Notes: generated by a model from the sequence alone, not told the origin. A stretch of 38,858 bases of DNA from an uncultured Sphingomonadaceae bacterium (GCA_947494305.1 CANLUL010000007.1:1-38858), one strand, 5' to 3'; positions 8,662 to 16,495 are shown, counted from the stretch's first letter. Numbers and translations: made by a program.

Positions 8662-9603
8662 ATGATAATTCACAAGAAAACCCTCGCAGTCATAGCCTGC
8701 GGAGCAACATGCCTGCCAACGATTGTACATGCGCAAGCTGTACCCGATATTCAGGATACCATTACGCAGGGCAGCCAAATCGATGATATAATCCGCGATC
8801 AGGACCGTATCGGCCCGCGCCTGGGCGGAGATGGTGACGAAATAGACGGAGAGGCCGGAATTTATGTGCTACGCGTCAACGAAATTTTCTACGTCGGCGG
8901 ATCCTATGGGGTTAACTACTCCGAAAACCCGCTGAGGACGGTTGATGATGTTGGCGGTGCATTTTCGGTCAATCTTGCAGCCACAGCAGGCATGCAGACA
9001 CGCTTTGCTGAAGCCATTGACTTGGGCGTTAGTGCGACCATTGGCGGCACCGAATATAACGAGCTATTCGCGCCGTCTTCGCGCAATATTAACGGCGCGA
9101 TCAACATCGGAACTCAGATTGGCCAATCGCCCATCTATATCGGAGCGACCGGTTTTGGCGGCTTTAACTATGACATGAGCTTTGAAAATGGCACGGGCTT
9201 CTATGGCGGATCAGCCTCACTGAGCGCGGCGTTACCCTTGGGACAGCGCACAGTTTTGCGTCCGGTGATTAGCGTCACCCGGCAATGGAGTGAAACAGAG
9301 GATAATAATAGTACGTCTGCCGTTGGAGCCGTCTCCATAACCCATGGAATCACGAACAACTTTATCGTTGGAGCTTCAGCCAGCGTCACGCACAGCTGGT
9401 TCGATGACTTTTTTGAAGATGTCACATTCGTAAAGCGCAAAGATTGGCAGTATAGCGGCGGCATCAACGCGACCTATCGATTGAACGAGAACATCTCGGT
9501 TGGGGCTGCGGCTGGTTATGAAAAACGCGACTCAACATTCTTCCTGTCTGAATATGATAGCTTCGATGCATCGCTGACCTTCTCGGCACGTATCCGGTTT
9601 TAA
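8662..9603 (+). CDS. Probable outer-membrane beta-barrel protein
   Basis: This 313-aa protein has a Sec signal (KKTLAVIACGATCLPTIVHA, cleavage before QAVPD). A short acidic region follows, then repeated amphipathic strands rich in Gly/aromatics (IFYVGGSYGVNYSE, IYIGATGFGGFNYDMSFENG, NISVGAAAGYEKRD). It ends in Phe (LTFSARIRF), as expected for recognition by the Bam machinery. AAGGGG lies eight bases before the ATG, and the gene is 12 nt after the 1291-aa gene. It could anchor or export that protein, but no secretion-family motif is recognisable. A family name cannot be assigned by eye. Confidence 0.82.
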   Translation: MIIHKKTLAVIACGATCLPTIVHAQAVPDIQDTITQGSQIDDIIRDQDRIGPRLGGDGDEIDGEAGIYVLRVNEIFYVGGSYGVNYSENPLRTVDDVGGAFSVNLAATAGMQTRFAEAIDLGVSATIGGTEYNELFAPSSRNINGAINIGTQIGQSPIYIGATGFGGFNYDMSFENGTGFYGGSASLSAALPLGQRTVLRPVISVTRQWSETEDNNSTSAVGAVSITHGITNNFIVGASASVTHSWFDDFFEDVTFVKRKDWQYSGGINATYRLNENISVGAAAGYEKRDSTFFLSEYDSFDASLTFSARIRF

Positions 9604-9627
9604 AGGTGCCCGATATTCAACGAGAGA

Positions 9628-9726
9628 GTCGTAAATATTTTGCATTCAGCGCTTTTTCCGGCATTTTAAGTGAACGTAATTTACCGAAAGCGATAAACGG
9701 CAATCTTGATACTCCATGTCGTAAAT
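9628..9726. promoter_or_regulatory. Direct repeats GTCGTAAAT before the sigma-factor gene
   Basis: GTCGTAAAT occurs at 9628-9636 and 9718-9726, exactly 90 bp apart, with a partial relative (CGTAATTTACCG, near 9675) between them. The 176-bp gap before the sigma gene is the largest in this cluster and could hold its own promoter. A binding role is speculative. Confidence 0.3.
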
Positions 9727-9779
9727 TCTGGAAAAGTGGAACAAAACATCCTACCACTACCCCATTCAGGGAGTATTAT

Positions 9780-10328
9780 TTGACCGGGGTTCTGGATCAC
9801 AAGGCGTTGATGGATGAATGGCAAGCGGGCGACCGCCATGCCGGGAATCAGCTGTTCACCGATCTTGAGCGCGAACTCCACCTGATCGCTGCAGCCAAGC
9901 TCGCCAGTGAAAGCAACTCTTCATTGTCGACCGGTGATTTGATCAATGAAGCCGTCATTCGGCTTTCCCGGCTCAAGGAAATTGATCTTCAAAGCAAGGC
10001 ACATATTCTGGCTCTGGCTTCGCGGATTATGCGGCAGGTTCTGATTGATCACGCTCGGCGACGCAACAGCGCCAAGCGCGAGCATGCAAAAGTGACGCTG
10101 GTTACCAATATTGGTGTCTGGGACCGTCCGATAGAGTTGCTCACGCTCGATCTCCTGCTCGATGAGCTCAAGGAAATGGATCAGCAGAGGGCAGATATTG
10201 TCGAAATGCGCTTTTTTGGTGGCATGTCGATATCGGACATTGCGGTCGTGTTGGATGTCTCCGAAGCAACCGTCAAGCGGCGCTGGATATCAACCCGGGC
10301 CTGGCTGCATGACAGGCTTAAGTCATAG
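9780..10328 (+). CDS. ECF-family sigma factor (kinase-linked type)
   Basis: A short sigma-70 factor of the Sigma70_ECF type (PF07638), 182 aa. It has region 2 (residues about 20-90, with HILALASRIMRQVLIDHARRR) and region 4 (about 133-178, with DIVEMRFFGGMSISDIAVVLDVSEATVKRRW). I use the TTG start at 9780 because AGGGAG (9768-9773) is six bases upstream and the protein then has normal length. The GTG at 9606 would add 58 residues unlike the family, and the ATG at 9810 lacks as good a site. The kinase gene begins three bases after its stop. Sigma factors of this group are often encoded beside, and controlled by, Ser/Thr kinases, as in the Xanthomonas EcfP-PknS pair. No anti-sigma gene is present. 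Confidence 0.9.
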   Translation: MTGVLDHKALMDEWQAGDRHAGNQLFTDLERELHLIAAAKLASESNSSLSTGDLINEAVIRLSRLKEIDLQSKAHILALASRIMRQVLIDHARRRNSAKREHAKVTLVTNIGVWDRPIELLTLDLLLDELKEMDQQRADIVEMRFFGGMSISDIAVVLDVSEATVKRRWISTRAWLHDRLKS

Positions 10329-10331
10329 TCC

Positions 10332-12683
10332 ATGGTGGATCCTGATCCGTCAATTGAACTCGCCGCCATGGAGCTTTTTGAACAGGCGATGGAACAGCCG
10401 GCTGAAGAACGGGAAAGCTACATATCTGACAATAGCAGCGCAGCCGAGGAAACACGACGTCGCGCATTGGAACTTTTGTCGGTCAATGCGGGTGCGCTTG
10501 CTTCGCTAAAAACCGGCGGAGCTACCGACCTGGATGAGGAAGAAGAAATACACCCTGAACAAATTGGGGCCTACCGCATATTACGGTTGTTGGGGAAAGG
10601 CGGAATGGGTGCAGTTTACATGGCTGAACGCATGTCCGATGATTTTGACCATGTGGCGGCCATCAAACTCGTGAAACCAGGACTGCTGTCTGCCTCGCTA
10701 GTAGAACGCTTTCGGCGAGAGCGCCAGCTCTTGGCACAGCTCAATCACAAGAATATTGCGCGGCTCTATGATGGTGGTGAGACGAAAGAGGGATCTCCAT
10801 ACATTGTTATGGAATATATTGATGGTGTTCCGCTTTCTGAATGGCTGGAAACCCTTAAACCGGACATAGCTGAACGCTTGTCGCTTTTCGCGCAAATATG
10901 CGAAGCGGTGGAATATGCCCATCAGAACCTTGTCATTCACCGTGATCTGACCCCAAGCAATGTTCTCATTGATGAGGCTGGACAGGTGAAGTTGATTGAT
11001 TTTGGCATTGCGAGAATAGCGGCGGAAGATGATGCAACAGATAATCAGGCGTCTACTTTTACAGGGTTGAGTCTTACCCCTGGCTATGCTGCTCCTGAAC
11101 GGTCAAAAGGTGCTGCGGCAAACACGTTGTCTGATGTTTTTTCACTGGGACGTTTACTGACCTTGCTGACAGGAGATTCAAGGAAGGACGAGCTAGTTGC
11201 CATCGCGGCCAAGGCATGTTCATCTGACCCAGATGAGCGATACGCCACAGCGGGTGCACTGAATGAAGACATTACTCGGTTTCGAACTGGACATGCCGTT
11301 CACGCGAAAAACGGTGGGCTAAGCTACCAAATCTCAAAGTTTGTTATGCGTCAGAAAATGGCCGTGACTTTGGGAGGCTTGATAGTAATCGCGCTTTGCG
11401 GTGGAATGATTGGAACCTATATCCAATATAGTAGAGCTGATCAGCGTTTTAATGACGTTAGGACGCTGGCGAACACCATGATGTTTGACATATATGACGA
11501 GATATCATCGGTACCCGGAGGATCAAGTGCCGAAATCAAACTGGCAGAGGCATCTCAAAAATATTTGGATGACCTTGCCGCCCAAACATCTGCTGATCCG
11601 GATCTGCAACTGGAGGCGGCACGCGGGTTTATTCGACTATCGAACATTCAAGGCAGTCCATCAAGTGGAGCAAGAAAACGTATCAAGGAAGCTAAGGCAA
11701 ACTTGCTTGCGGCAGAGAGACTTCTCGTACCTTTACTAATGGCTGATCCAGAAAATACAGACGCCCGATACGAACTCAATCGCGTTTACTATTTGACCGC
11801 TGATATGGCCATTTTCAATGACCTAAACGTAAAGGCTGCGTTCCCGGCAATACAAAAAGCTATCGACATACTGGAAGATGCGAAAGATATCGGGCCGTTG
11901 AACATCAAAATCAAAACGGCTCTTATTTCATCCAAATCCATGTTGTCACTGGCTTATGGGAAAAATGCACAACCTGATGAAGCTTTAAAGATTGCTCAAG
12001 AGGTCAAGCGGGACAACTTGAATCTAGCTCGCGAAGCTCCGCAAGATAAAGCAGTCCAGCGTCAAGTGGCCATAAGCTTGAACAATCTTGGGCGACAGTT
12101 TGTCAATATAGAAAAGTATTCAGCAGCTCGCGATTTATACTCTGAAGCGATTGCTGTAATGGAGGGGTTACTCGGGTCGGCGCCTGATAATGATCTGTAC
12201 CAAAGAGATATGGCTTATACTTTATGGCGCCGTGCAACAGCCTATAGCAGGATGAAGGAGGGACAGGCTTCGCTAAGTGATTTTAATGAGGCTGTGCGAA
12301 TAATGGCTAAGCTGGTCAGAAAAGACCCCAACGATAGTAATTATCTAAGCTTTCATAATGCCATAAAAGGCGAAAGTATGTTGGCCTACAAGCATCTCAA
12401 GCGATATGCAGTCGCAGAAAAAATTGGTCGTCAGCATATTGCAGACAGCGATAGTTTTTCTCGAAAATATCCAGACGACAAAATTGCCATTGAGGATAAA
12501 CTGGTCGCATACCAAAATCTGATTGGCCTCTTTGATGAATCGCGTCAGTATGAAAAAATGTGCCAAATGATCATTTCTGCAGATGCTCATTTGACCATAA
12601 TGGAAGAAGAAGGAATATTGACTAAGCTAGAAAAAAAGCAATCGCTGGCATTTGATAAGCAAAAGAAGCGCTGTGACGCTTAG
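10332..12683 (+). CDS. Membrane Ser/Thr protein kinase with TPR-like C-terminus
   Basis: This 783-aa protein has a short helical N-terminus (1-75), a Hanks-type kinase domain (about 80-320), one transmembrane helix (about 343-363) and a helical TPR-like region (about 370-780) expected on the far side of the membrane. Visible motifs are GKGGMG (88-93), AIK with Lys112, HRDLTPSN (203-210), DFG (223-225) and APE (254-256). The usual Lys of HRDLKPSN is Thr207, an uncommon change at a phosphate-contacting position. The remaining catalytic residues look intact. It follows the ECF sigma gene by three bases. The likely role is sensing an envelope signal and activating that sigma factor. The TPR half looks more AT-rich than the kinase half. 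Confidence 0.92.
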   Translation: MVDPDPSIELAAMELFEQAMEQPAEERESYISDNSSAAEETRRRALELLSVNAGALASLKTGGATDLDEEEEIHPEQIGAYRILRLLGKGGMGAVYMAERMSDDFDHVAAIKLVKPGLLSASLVERFRRERQLLAQLNHKNIARLYDGGETKEGSPYIVMEYIDGVPLSEWLETLKPDIAERLSLFAQICEAVEYAHQNLVIHRDLTPSNVLIDEAGQVKLIDFGIARIAAEDDATDNQASTFTGLSLTPGYAAPERSKGAAANTLSDVFSLGRLLTLLTGDSRKDELVAIAAKACSSDPDERYATAGALNEDITRFRTGHAVHAKNGGLSYQISKFVMRQKMAVTLGGLIVIALCGGMIGTYIQYSRADQRFNDVRTLANTMMFDIYDEISSVPGGSSAEIKLAEASQKYLDDLAAQTSADPDLQLEAARGFIRLSNIQGSPSSGARKRIKEAKANLLAAERLLVPLLMADPENTDARYELNRVYYLTADMAIFNDLNVKAAFPAIQKAIDILEDAKDIGPLNIKIKTALISSKSMLSLAYGKNAQPDEALKIAQEVKRDNLNLAREAPQDKAVQRQVAISLNNLGRQFVNIEKYSAARDLYSEAIAVMEGLLGSAPDNDLYQRDMAYTLWRRATAYSRMKEGQASLSDFNEAVRIMAKLVRKDPNDSNYLSFHNAIKGESMLAYKHLKRYAVAEKIGRQHIADSDSFSRKYPDDKIAIEDKLVAYQNLIGLFDESRQYEKMCQMIISADAHLTIMEEEGILTKLEKKQSLAFDKQKKRCDA

Positions 12684-12864
12684 TTAAGTCAGTTAAACTT
12701 GTTAATAGGCACGGTCTTCAAGTGCGGAGCCGTAAGAGCAACCAAAAATTTGTGTAATCCGATATCGTTCAACTAGGTAAAAGTAATCAATTTGAACCAT
12801 TGTCTTCATCTATAGAAACCTTTGCTTTTTGTGTATCTAATGTCGGCTTTCGCGACAAAGTGGA

Positions 12865-13116
12865 AGCCATCGGAAGGACCGAAGACTGGAGATCAACGAG
12901 AAAGGGGCCAAGACCGTTCGCGATATCTTCAAGCGCTATGCCAAACTCAAATCCGTTCCAAAACTGGCGGAGGAATTAGCAGCTCAGAAAATCCGAACCA
13001 AAGAACGTGTTTTCAAGGACGGGCGGAAGGCAGGCGACATAGCATTTGGCCGAGGCCCATTGACTGCCTTGTTACAAAACCCAATCTATGCAGGCAAAGT
13101 CCGGCACAAAACACCG
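12865..13116 (+). pseudogene. Remnant of a large serine recombinase
   Basis: Frame 1 of the + strand reads as the middle of a large serine recombinase: DRRLEINEKGAKTVRDIFKRY, then LAEELAAQKIRTK, then FGRGPLTALLQNPIYAGKVRHK. These match the Recombinase domain (PF07508) typical after the catalytic domain. There is no N-terminal catalytic domain and no start codon, and similarity stops near 13110, where sequence from the oppositely oriented TraG gene begins. It is a dead fragment. The 180 bp between it and the kinase gene holds nothing I recognise. Confidence 0.75.
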
Positions 13117-13906
13117 CCCCACTCATTATGGCCCATGGCAATCATGCTTTCTGCTGTACCAATGATGAAATCGCGAACATGCTCATTGATTGCTTCACTT
13201 GCGGCCATATGGCCCCATAGTCCGTCAAAGCTGTTCATTAGTCGCTCTCCACGCCAGAAGAATCTTCTTCTTCAGTCATCATCATGACATCGCGGAACAA
13301 GCTATCTCCTTGGGTTAGAAGCTGCCGTACCCGACCCAGATTGCGCGCTTCTTCCTCTTCGGTGTCACAGACATGCAGGATGAGACCAGTGATCAAGTCG
13401 CGAGCGCTTTCATCCCAGTGCATATCTTTCTGATTGGCTTTAACGATTAGACTGTCAGCAATCATGCCCGCGATATCAATGGCTTCATCGCTTTCGATAT
13501 CGATCATATCGAGCGGATTGAACGAGCCCAATAACTCTGGCGGCAGTTTCGCTTCACCGAAGGGATCAAGTGCAATGGCTTGATGACCCTTTAGCATAGC
13601 GCGATTGCGTGCCGTGATTGCTGCATTCTCACCCTTGGGATCAATGATGACCGCGCTGCCTGGCCAAAGACAGAGATTTGGAATGATAAGCCCCGTACCC
13701 TTACCGCTGCGGTTCTGGGCCGAATTCCAGAGATACCGGTCATCCCTTGTACCAACCGCATTGCCTGCTGCATCACGCCCCAACCAGATCATGCCGGGTT
13801 CATATGGTTCGATCTCATGCAGCCAACCCGCACTGGCAAGCAAGCGACCTCGATTGTCACCGACACCACGTGGAAATTGAAATATTTTAGATTTGTCGTC
13901 TGACAT
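13097..13906 (-). pseudogene. Truncated, frameshifted TraG/VirD4 coupling-protein gene
   Basis: The first 222 residues are open (13906 down to a TAA at 13238-13240). They resemble the ATPase of conjugative coupling proteins, with AQNRSGKGTGLIIPNL (63-78, P-loop) and IIDPKGEN (87-94). Immediately past the stop, another frame continues the protein: MNSFDGLWGHMAASEAINEH, then VRDFIIGTAESMIAMGHNEW. One missing base in a codon reading D-L-M-N would explain the TAA. Similarity ends near 13100 at the recombinase remnant, so most of the ATPase domain is lost. No membrane helices precede the P-loop. AAAGGAC is a ribosome site upstream. The short protein might still be made but should not support conjugation. 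Confidence 0.82.
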
Positions 13907-13912
13907 TTATTT

Positions 13913-13936
13913 GTCCTTTCAAATTTTTGAAAGGAC
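13913..13936. repeat. 24-bp inverted repeat at the TraG fragment's ribosome site
   Basis: GTCCTTTCAAA (13913-13923) and TTTGAAAGGAC (13926-13936) are perfect 11-bp arms separated by TT. The copy of AAAGGAC nearest the TraG start is its ribosome site on the minus strand. A hairpin in the leader would hide it, or a repressor could bind the DNA. The function is unknown. Confidence 0.5.
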
Positions 13937-14121
13937 CTGATCGCTGCTGCGTCCGAACAAACTCAATGCAATGAGCGGGCAATATCTTTCCCTTAGGCAG
14001 GAACGGGGTGATAAAAATGACCGGCAACAAATAGTTCAAATTTTATCTAATCTTTAGATGCGGTTAATCTTCTTGCATCAAAATTATCATATTCGCGCAA
14101 ACCATTGCAGAAAGGAGCAGC

Positions 14122-14931
14122 GTGGCCATTGATCTTCAAATTAGCTTTTCTGACGCTGCTCATGCAACTGAACCTGCGATGCCATCGACATGGTTTCAGG
14201 ACTTTAGTTTTGGAGGCACCATGTTTGAAGCTGCTGTTGGCAACGCCGAAGCGCTGAGCGGCATTGGCGAAGCCGTTGCCGATGTCGCTATCGATAGTCG
14301 GTTAAGATTGGAAGCCGAAGAGCGCAAAAAGAATGATCCTGCTTCTGATGCAAGCATCATTGCAGAACTAGGTGACAACCAGCGTGAAGCGGTACAGAAA
14401 ATGCTGGCGGCGGCTCAGGCACGCTCTGCGGAACTGGATCGCGAGATTGCGATCTGGGAAGGCAAGTTCGAGGCCCAATTTGGCGATGCATGGCGAGAAA
14501 CCATCGCCAACGAAATTCTTGAACCGGATCAAATCCCTCAGCGCCGTGATGGTGAAAGCATGACGGACTACCGAGCGCGATTGGAATCTGTCCTCATTGC
14601 CGAGATGATTGACCCGAACACTGGAGAGATCAGAGCCGAATATGCTGACAGCCCCTATGCTGAGTGGGCAAAGGCACAGTTTGAAAAACGCGAAATTGAT
14701 CAATTTGTCGCTGATATCGAAGATCCAAATGCGACAACAGAATATGTGGCGCAGCGTACCCAGGAATTTGGTCAAACAGCTACTGGTTCTCAAATTGCAT
14801 TGGCTGCTGGCAGATTGAAGGGCGGCTCCTTAGCACAGCAACAACTGGCAACGAATGTGGACAATAAGGTGGATAGTGAATCGACCAGCATGTCCGCAGA
14901 AGCAGGAGCTGGCGCGTTTCTACCAAGCTAA
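14122..14931 (+). CDS. Unknown helical protein in mobile-element remnant
   Basis: I do not recognise this 269-aa protein. It starts at GTG (14122) with AAAGGAG (14111-14117) four bases upstream. It has no signal peptide or membrane helix. The body is strongly helical and charged (residues about 50-200), including KMLAAAQARSAELDREIAIWEG, and the tail is Ser/Ala/Gln-rich. It is divergent from the TraG fragment, with 215 bp between them holding an ATCTAA-TCT-TTAGAT hairpin (14045-14059) near its promoter region. A plasmid- or ICE-encoded accessory protein is the simplest reading. Confidence 0.65.
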   Translation: MAIDLQISFSDAAHATEPAMPSTWFQDFSFGGTMFEAAVGNAEALSGIGEAVADVAIDSRLRLEAEERKKNDPASDASIIAELGDNQREAVQKMLAAAQARSAELDREIAIWEGKFEAQFGDAWRETIANEILEPDQIPQRRDGESMTDYRARLESVLIAEMIDPNTGEIRAEYADSPYAEWAKAQFEKREIDQFVADIEDPNATTEYVAQRTQEFGQTATGSQIALAAGRLKGGSLAQQQLATNVDNKVDSESTSMSAEAGAGAFLPS

Positions 14932-14934
14932 GTT

Positions 14935-15357
14935 CTAGTTAAGTTCTCGCTTCATCTCGAACTTGTGTTGCTTGGCCGCTTCGGTCACAAAATCCCTCGC
15001 TCTACCTAGCGCATATGGGCCCCACACATGGTTTCTGGTGACATATGCTACGGTAGTGTCGCCGCTACCGCCCTTCTCATAGAAAAAGCGGACATTGGTA
15101 ATGCCTTGAGCCTCGAAATCTTTGCGCAACACTTTGACCACAGTTTTGGTGGGAACTTTGGTATTCTGTCCAATGTGCACTGGAACGGCTAGCGTATTGG
15201 GATTGGCATCAACCCACTGAACGGCGGCCCGGTCAGCATCATTCAGTATTGTTGTAGTGGCAGTTGTGAATGAAGCTGGTTCGGCAAATACCACACTAGG
15301 TAACAGCAGCATCGCTGTCGCCAATATTCCAAATCTTGTTTTCAACGATATGGCCAT
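14935..15357 (-). CDS. Small exported protein of unknown function
   Basis: This 140-aa protein starts at the ATG at 15357, preceded by GGACAGGTA, because a typical Sec signal follows (SLKTRFGILATAMLLLPSVVFA). An in-frame ATG 33 nt further upstream would bury the signal. The mature part is about 115 aa, mixed alpha/beta, with no Cys (VPVHIGQNTKVPTKTVVKVL, then NVRFFYEKGGSGDTTVAYV). It converges on the 269-aa gene with three bases between the stops. I know no family. Exported partners of conjugation systems are one possibility, given the neighbours. Positions 15084-15100 match 17 bases of repeat copy A exactly. Confidence 0.65.
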   Translation of the reverse strand: MAISLKTRFGILATAMLLLPSVVFAEPASFTTATTTILNDADRAAVQWVDANPNTLAVPVHIGQNTKVPTKTVVKVLRKDFEAQGITNVRFFYEKGGSGDTTVAYVTRNHVWGPYALGRARDFVTEAAKQHKFEMKRELN

Positions 15358-15522
15358 TACCTGTCCGCCAATAACGACCATTTTTGTCAATAGTGGCGAA
15401 CATGCAAAGCGACCCAGTTGCTAAATGTCTTGGAAGAACCTTTTGATTGCAGTAATATGCTTCATGCGCAGTGCAGGAAAAACCTGCCTTAAGCTCACGA
15501 GATTTGGGCGCGATATTGACTG

Positions 15523-15551
15523 TGACAAAAACGGTCCTTTTTGACAAAAAC
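15523..15551. repeat. Direct repeats before the resolvase, possible res sites
   Basis: TGACAAAAAC occurs at 15523-15532 and 15542-15551, a 19-bp period. The first is followed by GGT and the second by CGTGACA. Small resolvases usually bind sites just upstream of their own gene, so this may be part of a res site. TTGACA (15541-15546) could also be a promoter -35 element. Neither role is proven. Confidence 0.35.
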
Positions 15552-15607
15552 CGTGACATCAAAAATCTCTGGCTCCAACTAACCGGACAACCTGCGCGAA
15601 TTTACAA

Positions 15608-16162
15608 ATGGCACGTATCGGATATGCGCGGGTATCAACTTCCGACCAATCTCTTGATCTGCAACTAGATGCTTTGAGAGAAGCTAGCTGCGATCAAGTT
15701 TTTACAGATGATGGGATTTCGGCCATCGCCAAAAAGCGTCCCGGATTTGGGAAGGCATTAAAGACCCTGAAGACCGGTGACACTTTGGTTCTCTATAAAA
15801 TGGACCGCGCATTTCGAAGTCTGCGTCATGCGCTCGATGTTTTAGAGCAATTTGAGAAAGGAGGTATCGACTTTCTCGTTTTGACCGAAGGGATTGATAC
15901 TTCAACTCCAATGGGAAGATGCTTTTATCAGATTCGAAATGCCTTTGCAGAATTGGAACGCAGCCTAATTTCTGAACGGACCAAGGCGGGATTGGAGGCT
16001 GCGCGCAAGCGAGGAAAAAGGATAGGCCGCCCGCCATCATTGTCGGCAAATCAGATTCTGGAGGCTCGTGCTCGAAAGTCTGCCGGAGAGGATGTGGTAG
16101 CCATTGCCAGTCAGTTGCGTGTTAAACCCAGGACTATTTATCGGGCGATCAATGGTCGGTAG
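15608..16162 (+). CDS. Small serine resolvase/invertase
   Basis: This 184-aa protein is a complete small serine recombinase. The catalytic domain begins MARIGYARVSTSDQSLDLQ, with nucleophile Ser10 and Arg8. The second active-site cluster is KMDRAFRS (64-71). The long E-helix is FAELERSLISERTKAGLEAARKRGKRIGRPP (about 122-152). A C-terminal helix-turn-helix follows (ILEARARKSAGEDVVAIASQLRVKPRTIYRAI). It matches Tn3-type resolvases and plasmid site-specific recombinases. The ATG has only a weak ribosome site. No transposase is adjacent, so it is probably a relic of the plasmid or transposon that brought in 12.9-16.1 kb. Dispersed repeat copy B starts two bases after its stop. Confidence 0.92.
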   Translation: MARIGYARVSTSDQSLDLQLDALREASCDQVFTDDGISAIAKKRPGFGKALKTLKTGDTLVLYKMDRAFRSLRHALDVLEQFEKGGIDFLVLTEGIDTSTPMGRCFYQIRNAFAELERSLISERTKAGLEAARKRGKRIGRPPSLSANQILEARARKSAGEDVVAIASQLRVKPRTIYRAINGR

Positions 16163-16164
16163 CT

Positions 16165-16198
16165 AATGACTGCATTGCGCCCCAACATTGGTCGTTCC
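16165..16198. repeat. Dispersed intergenic repeat, copy B (partial)
   Basis: It contains AATGACTGC (a variant of AATGTCCGC), TTGCGCCCCAA (16175-16185, identical to copy C) and GGTCGTTCC (16190-16198). It is the shortest of the three and lacks the hairpin. It sits exactly at the seam between the resolvase and the catabolic island. Confidence 0.65.
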
Positions 16199-16322
16199 GA
16201 TGGAGTTTACAATATCCCGTATGCGGACACTGAATAGAAGCCCGTTGCTCCGTATAAACATTGTTCGTGCGGCACCATTTTGTAGGTTGTGAAACTGCTG
16301 ATCGGTGCTGCTTTTGCTGAAC

Positions 16323-16341
16323 AAAATCGACCGTCGATTTT
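16323..16341. promoter_or_regulatory. 19-bp perfect palindrome upstream of the hyu operon
   Basis: AAAATCGACCGTCGATTTT has 9-bp arms around one central C, a shape expected for a dimeric regulator rather than a terminator. It lies 155 bp before the first hyuA start. The LuxR-type regulator encoded at the end of this operon is a candidate ligand; this is inference. Confidence 0.5.
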
Positions 16342-16495
16342 TCGCGGTCCACTCCTTTGGGTAGGTATACCTGAAACCAGAAAAGCCTATTTCTCTATAT
16401 CGCTGCCAGTCGACCTTCCAGCTAGGTGTTTGAATGGATTTGGTCGGAAGGGACTGTGGTTTGAGATTGAACAGTAACCTGACGTGGAGTTCTGA

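Larger units (their letters stand above)
16163..16495. other. 333-bp intergenic leader of the catabolic island
   Basis: No gene is apparent. The stretch holds repeat copy B, a 19-bp perfect palindrome (16323-16341), a 10-bp palindrome AGGTATACCT (16363-16372) beside GGGTAGGTA, and the ribosome site GGAG (16485-16488) of the first hyu gene. The island's first promoter is most likely here; I cannot fix its -10 and -35 with confidence. Confidence 0.5.

Noticed and set aside
9606-9779. GTG-initiated N-terminal extension of the sigma factor
   Set aside because: It adds 58 residues unlike the family. The TTG at 9780 has a much better ribosome site and gives normal length.
12691-12770. Possible tRNA or attachment site near the mobile remnant
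   Set aside because: Short complementary stretches are present, but no cloverleaf or T-loop consensus could be drawn.
13060-13287. 75-aa + strand frame across the recombinase/TraG junction
   Set aside because: It is a chance fusion of the recombinase remnant with antisense TraG sequence, not a gene.
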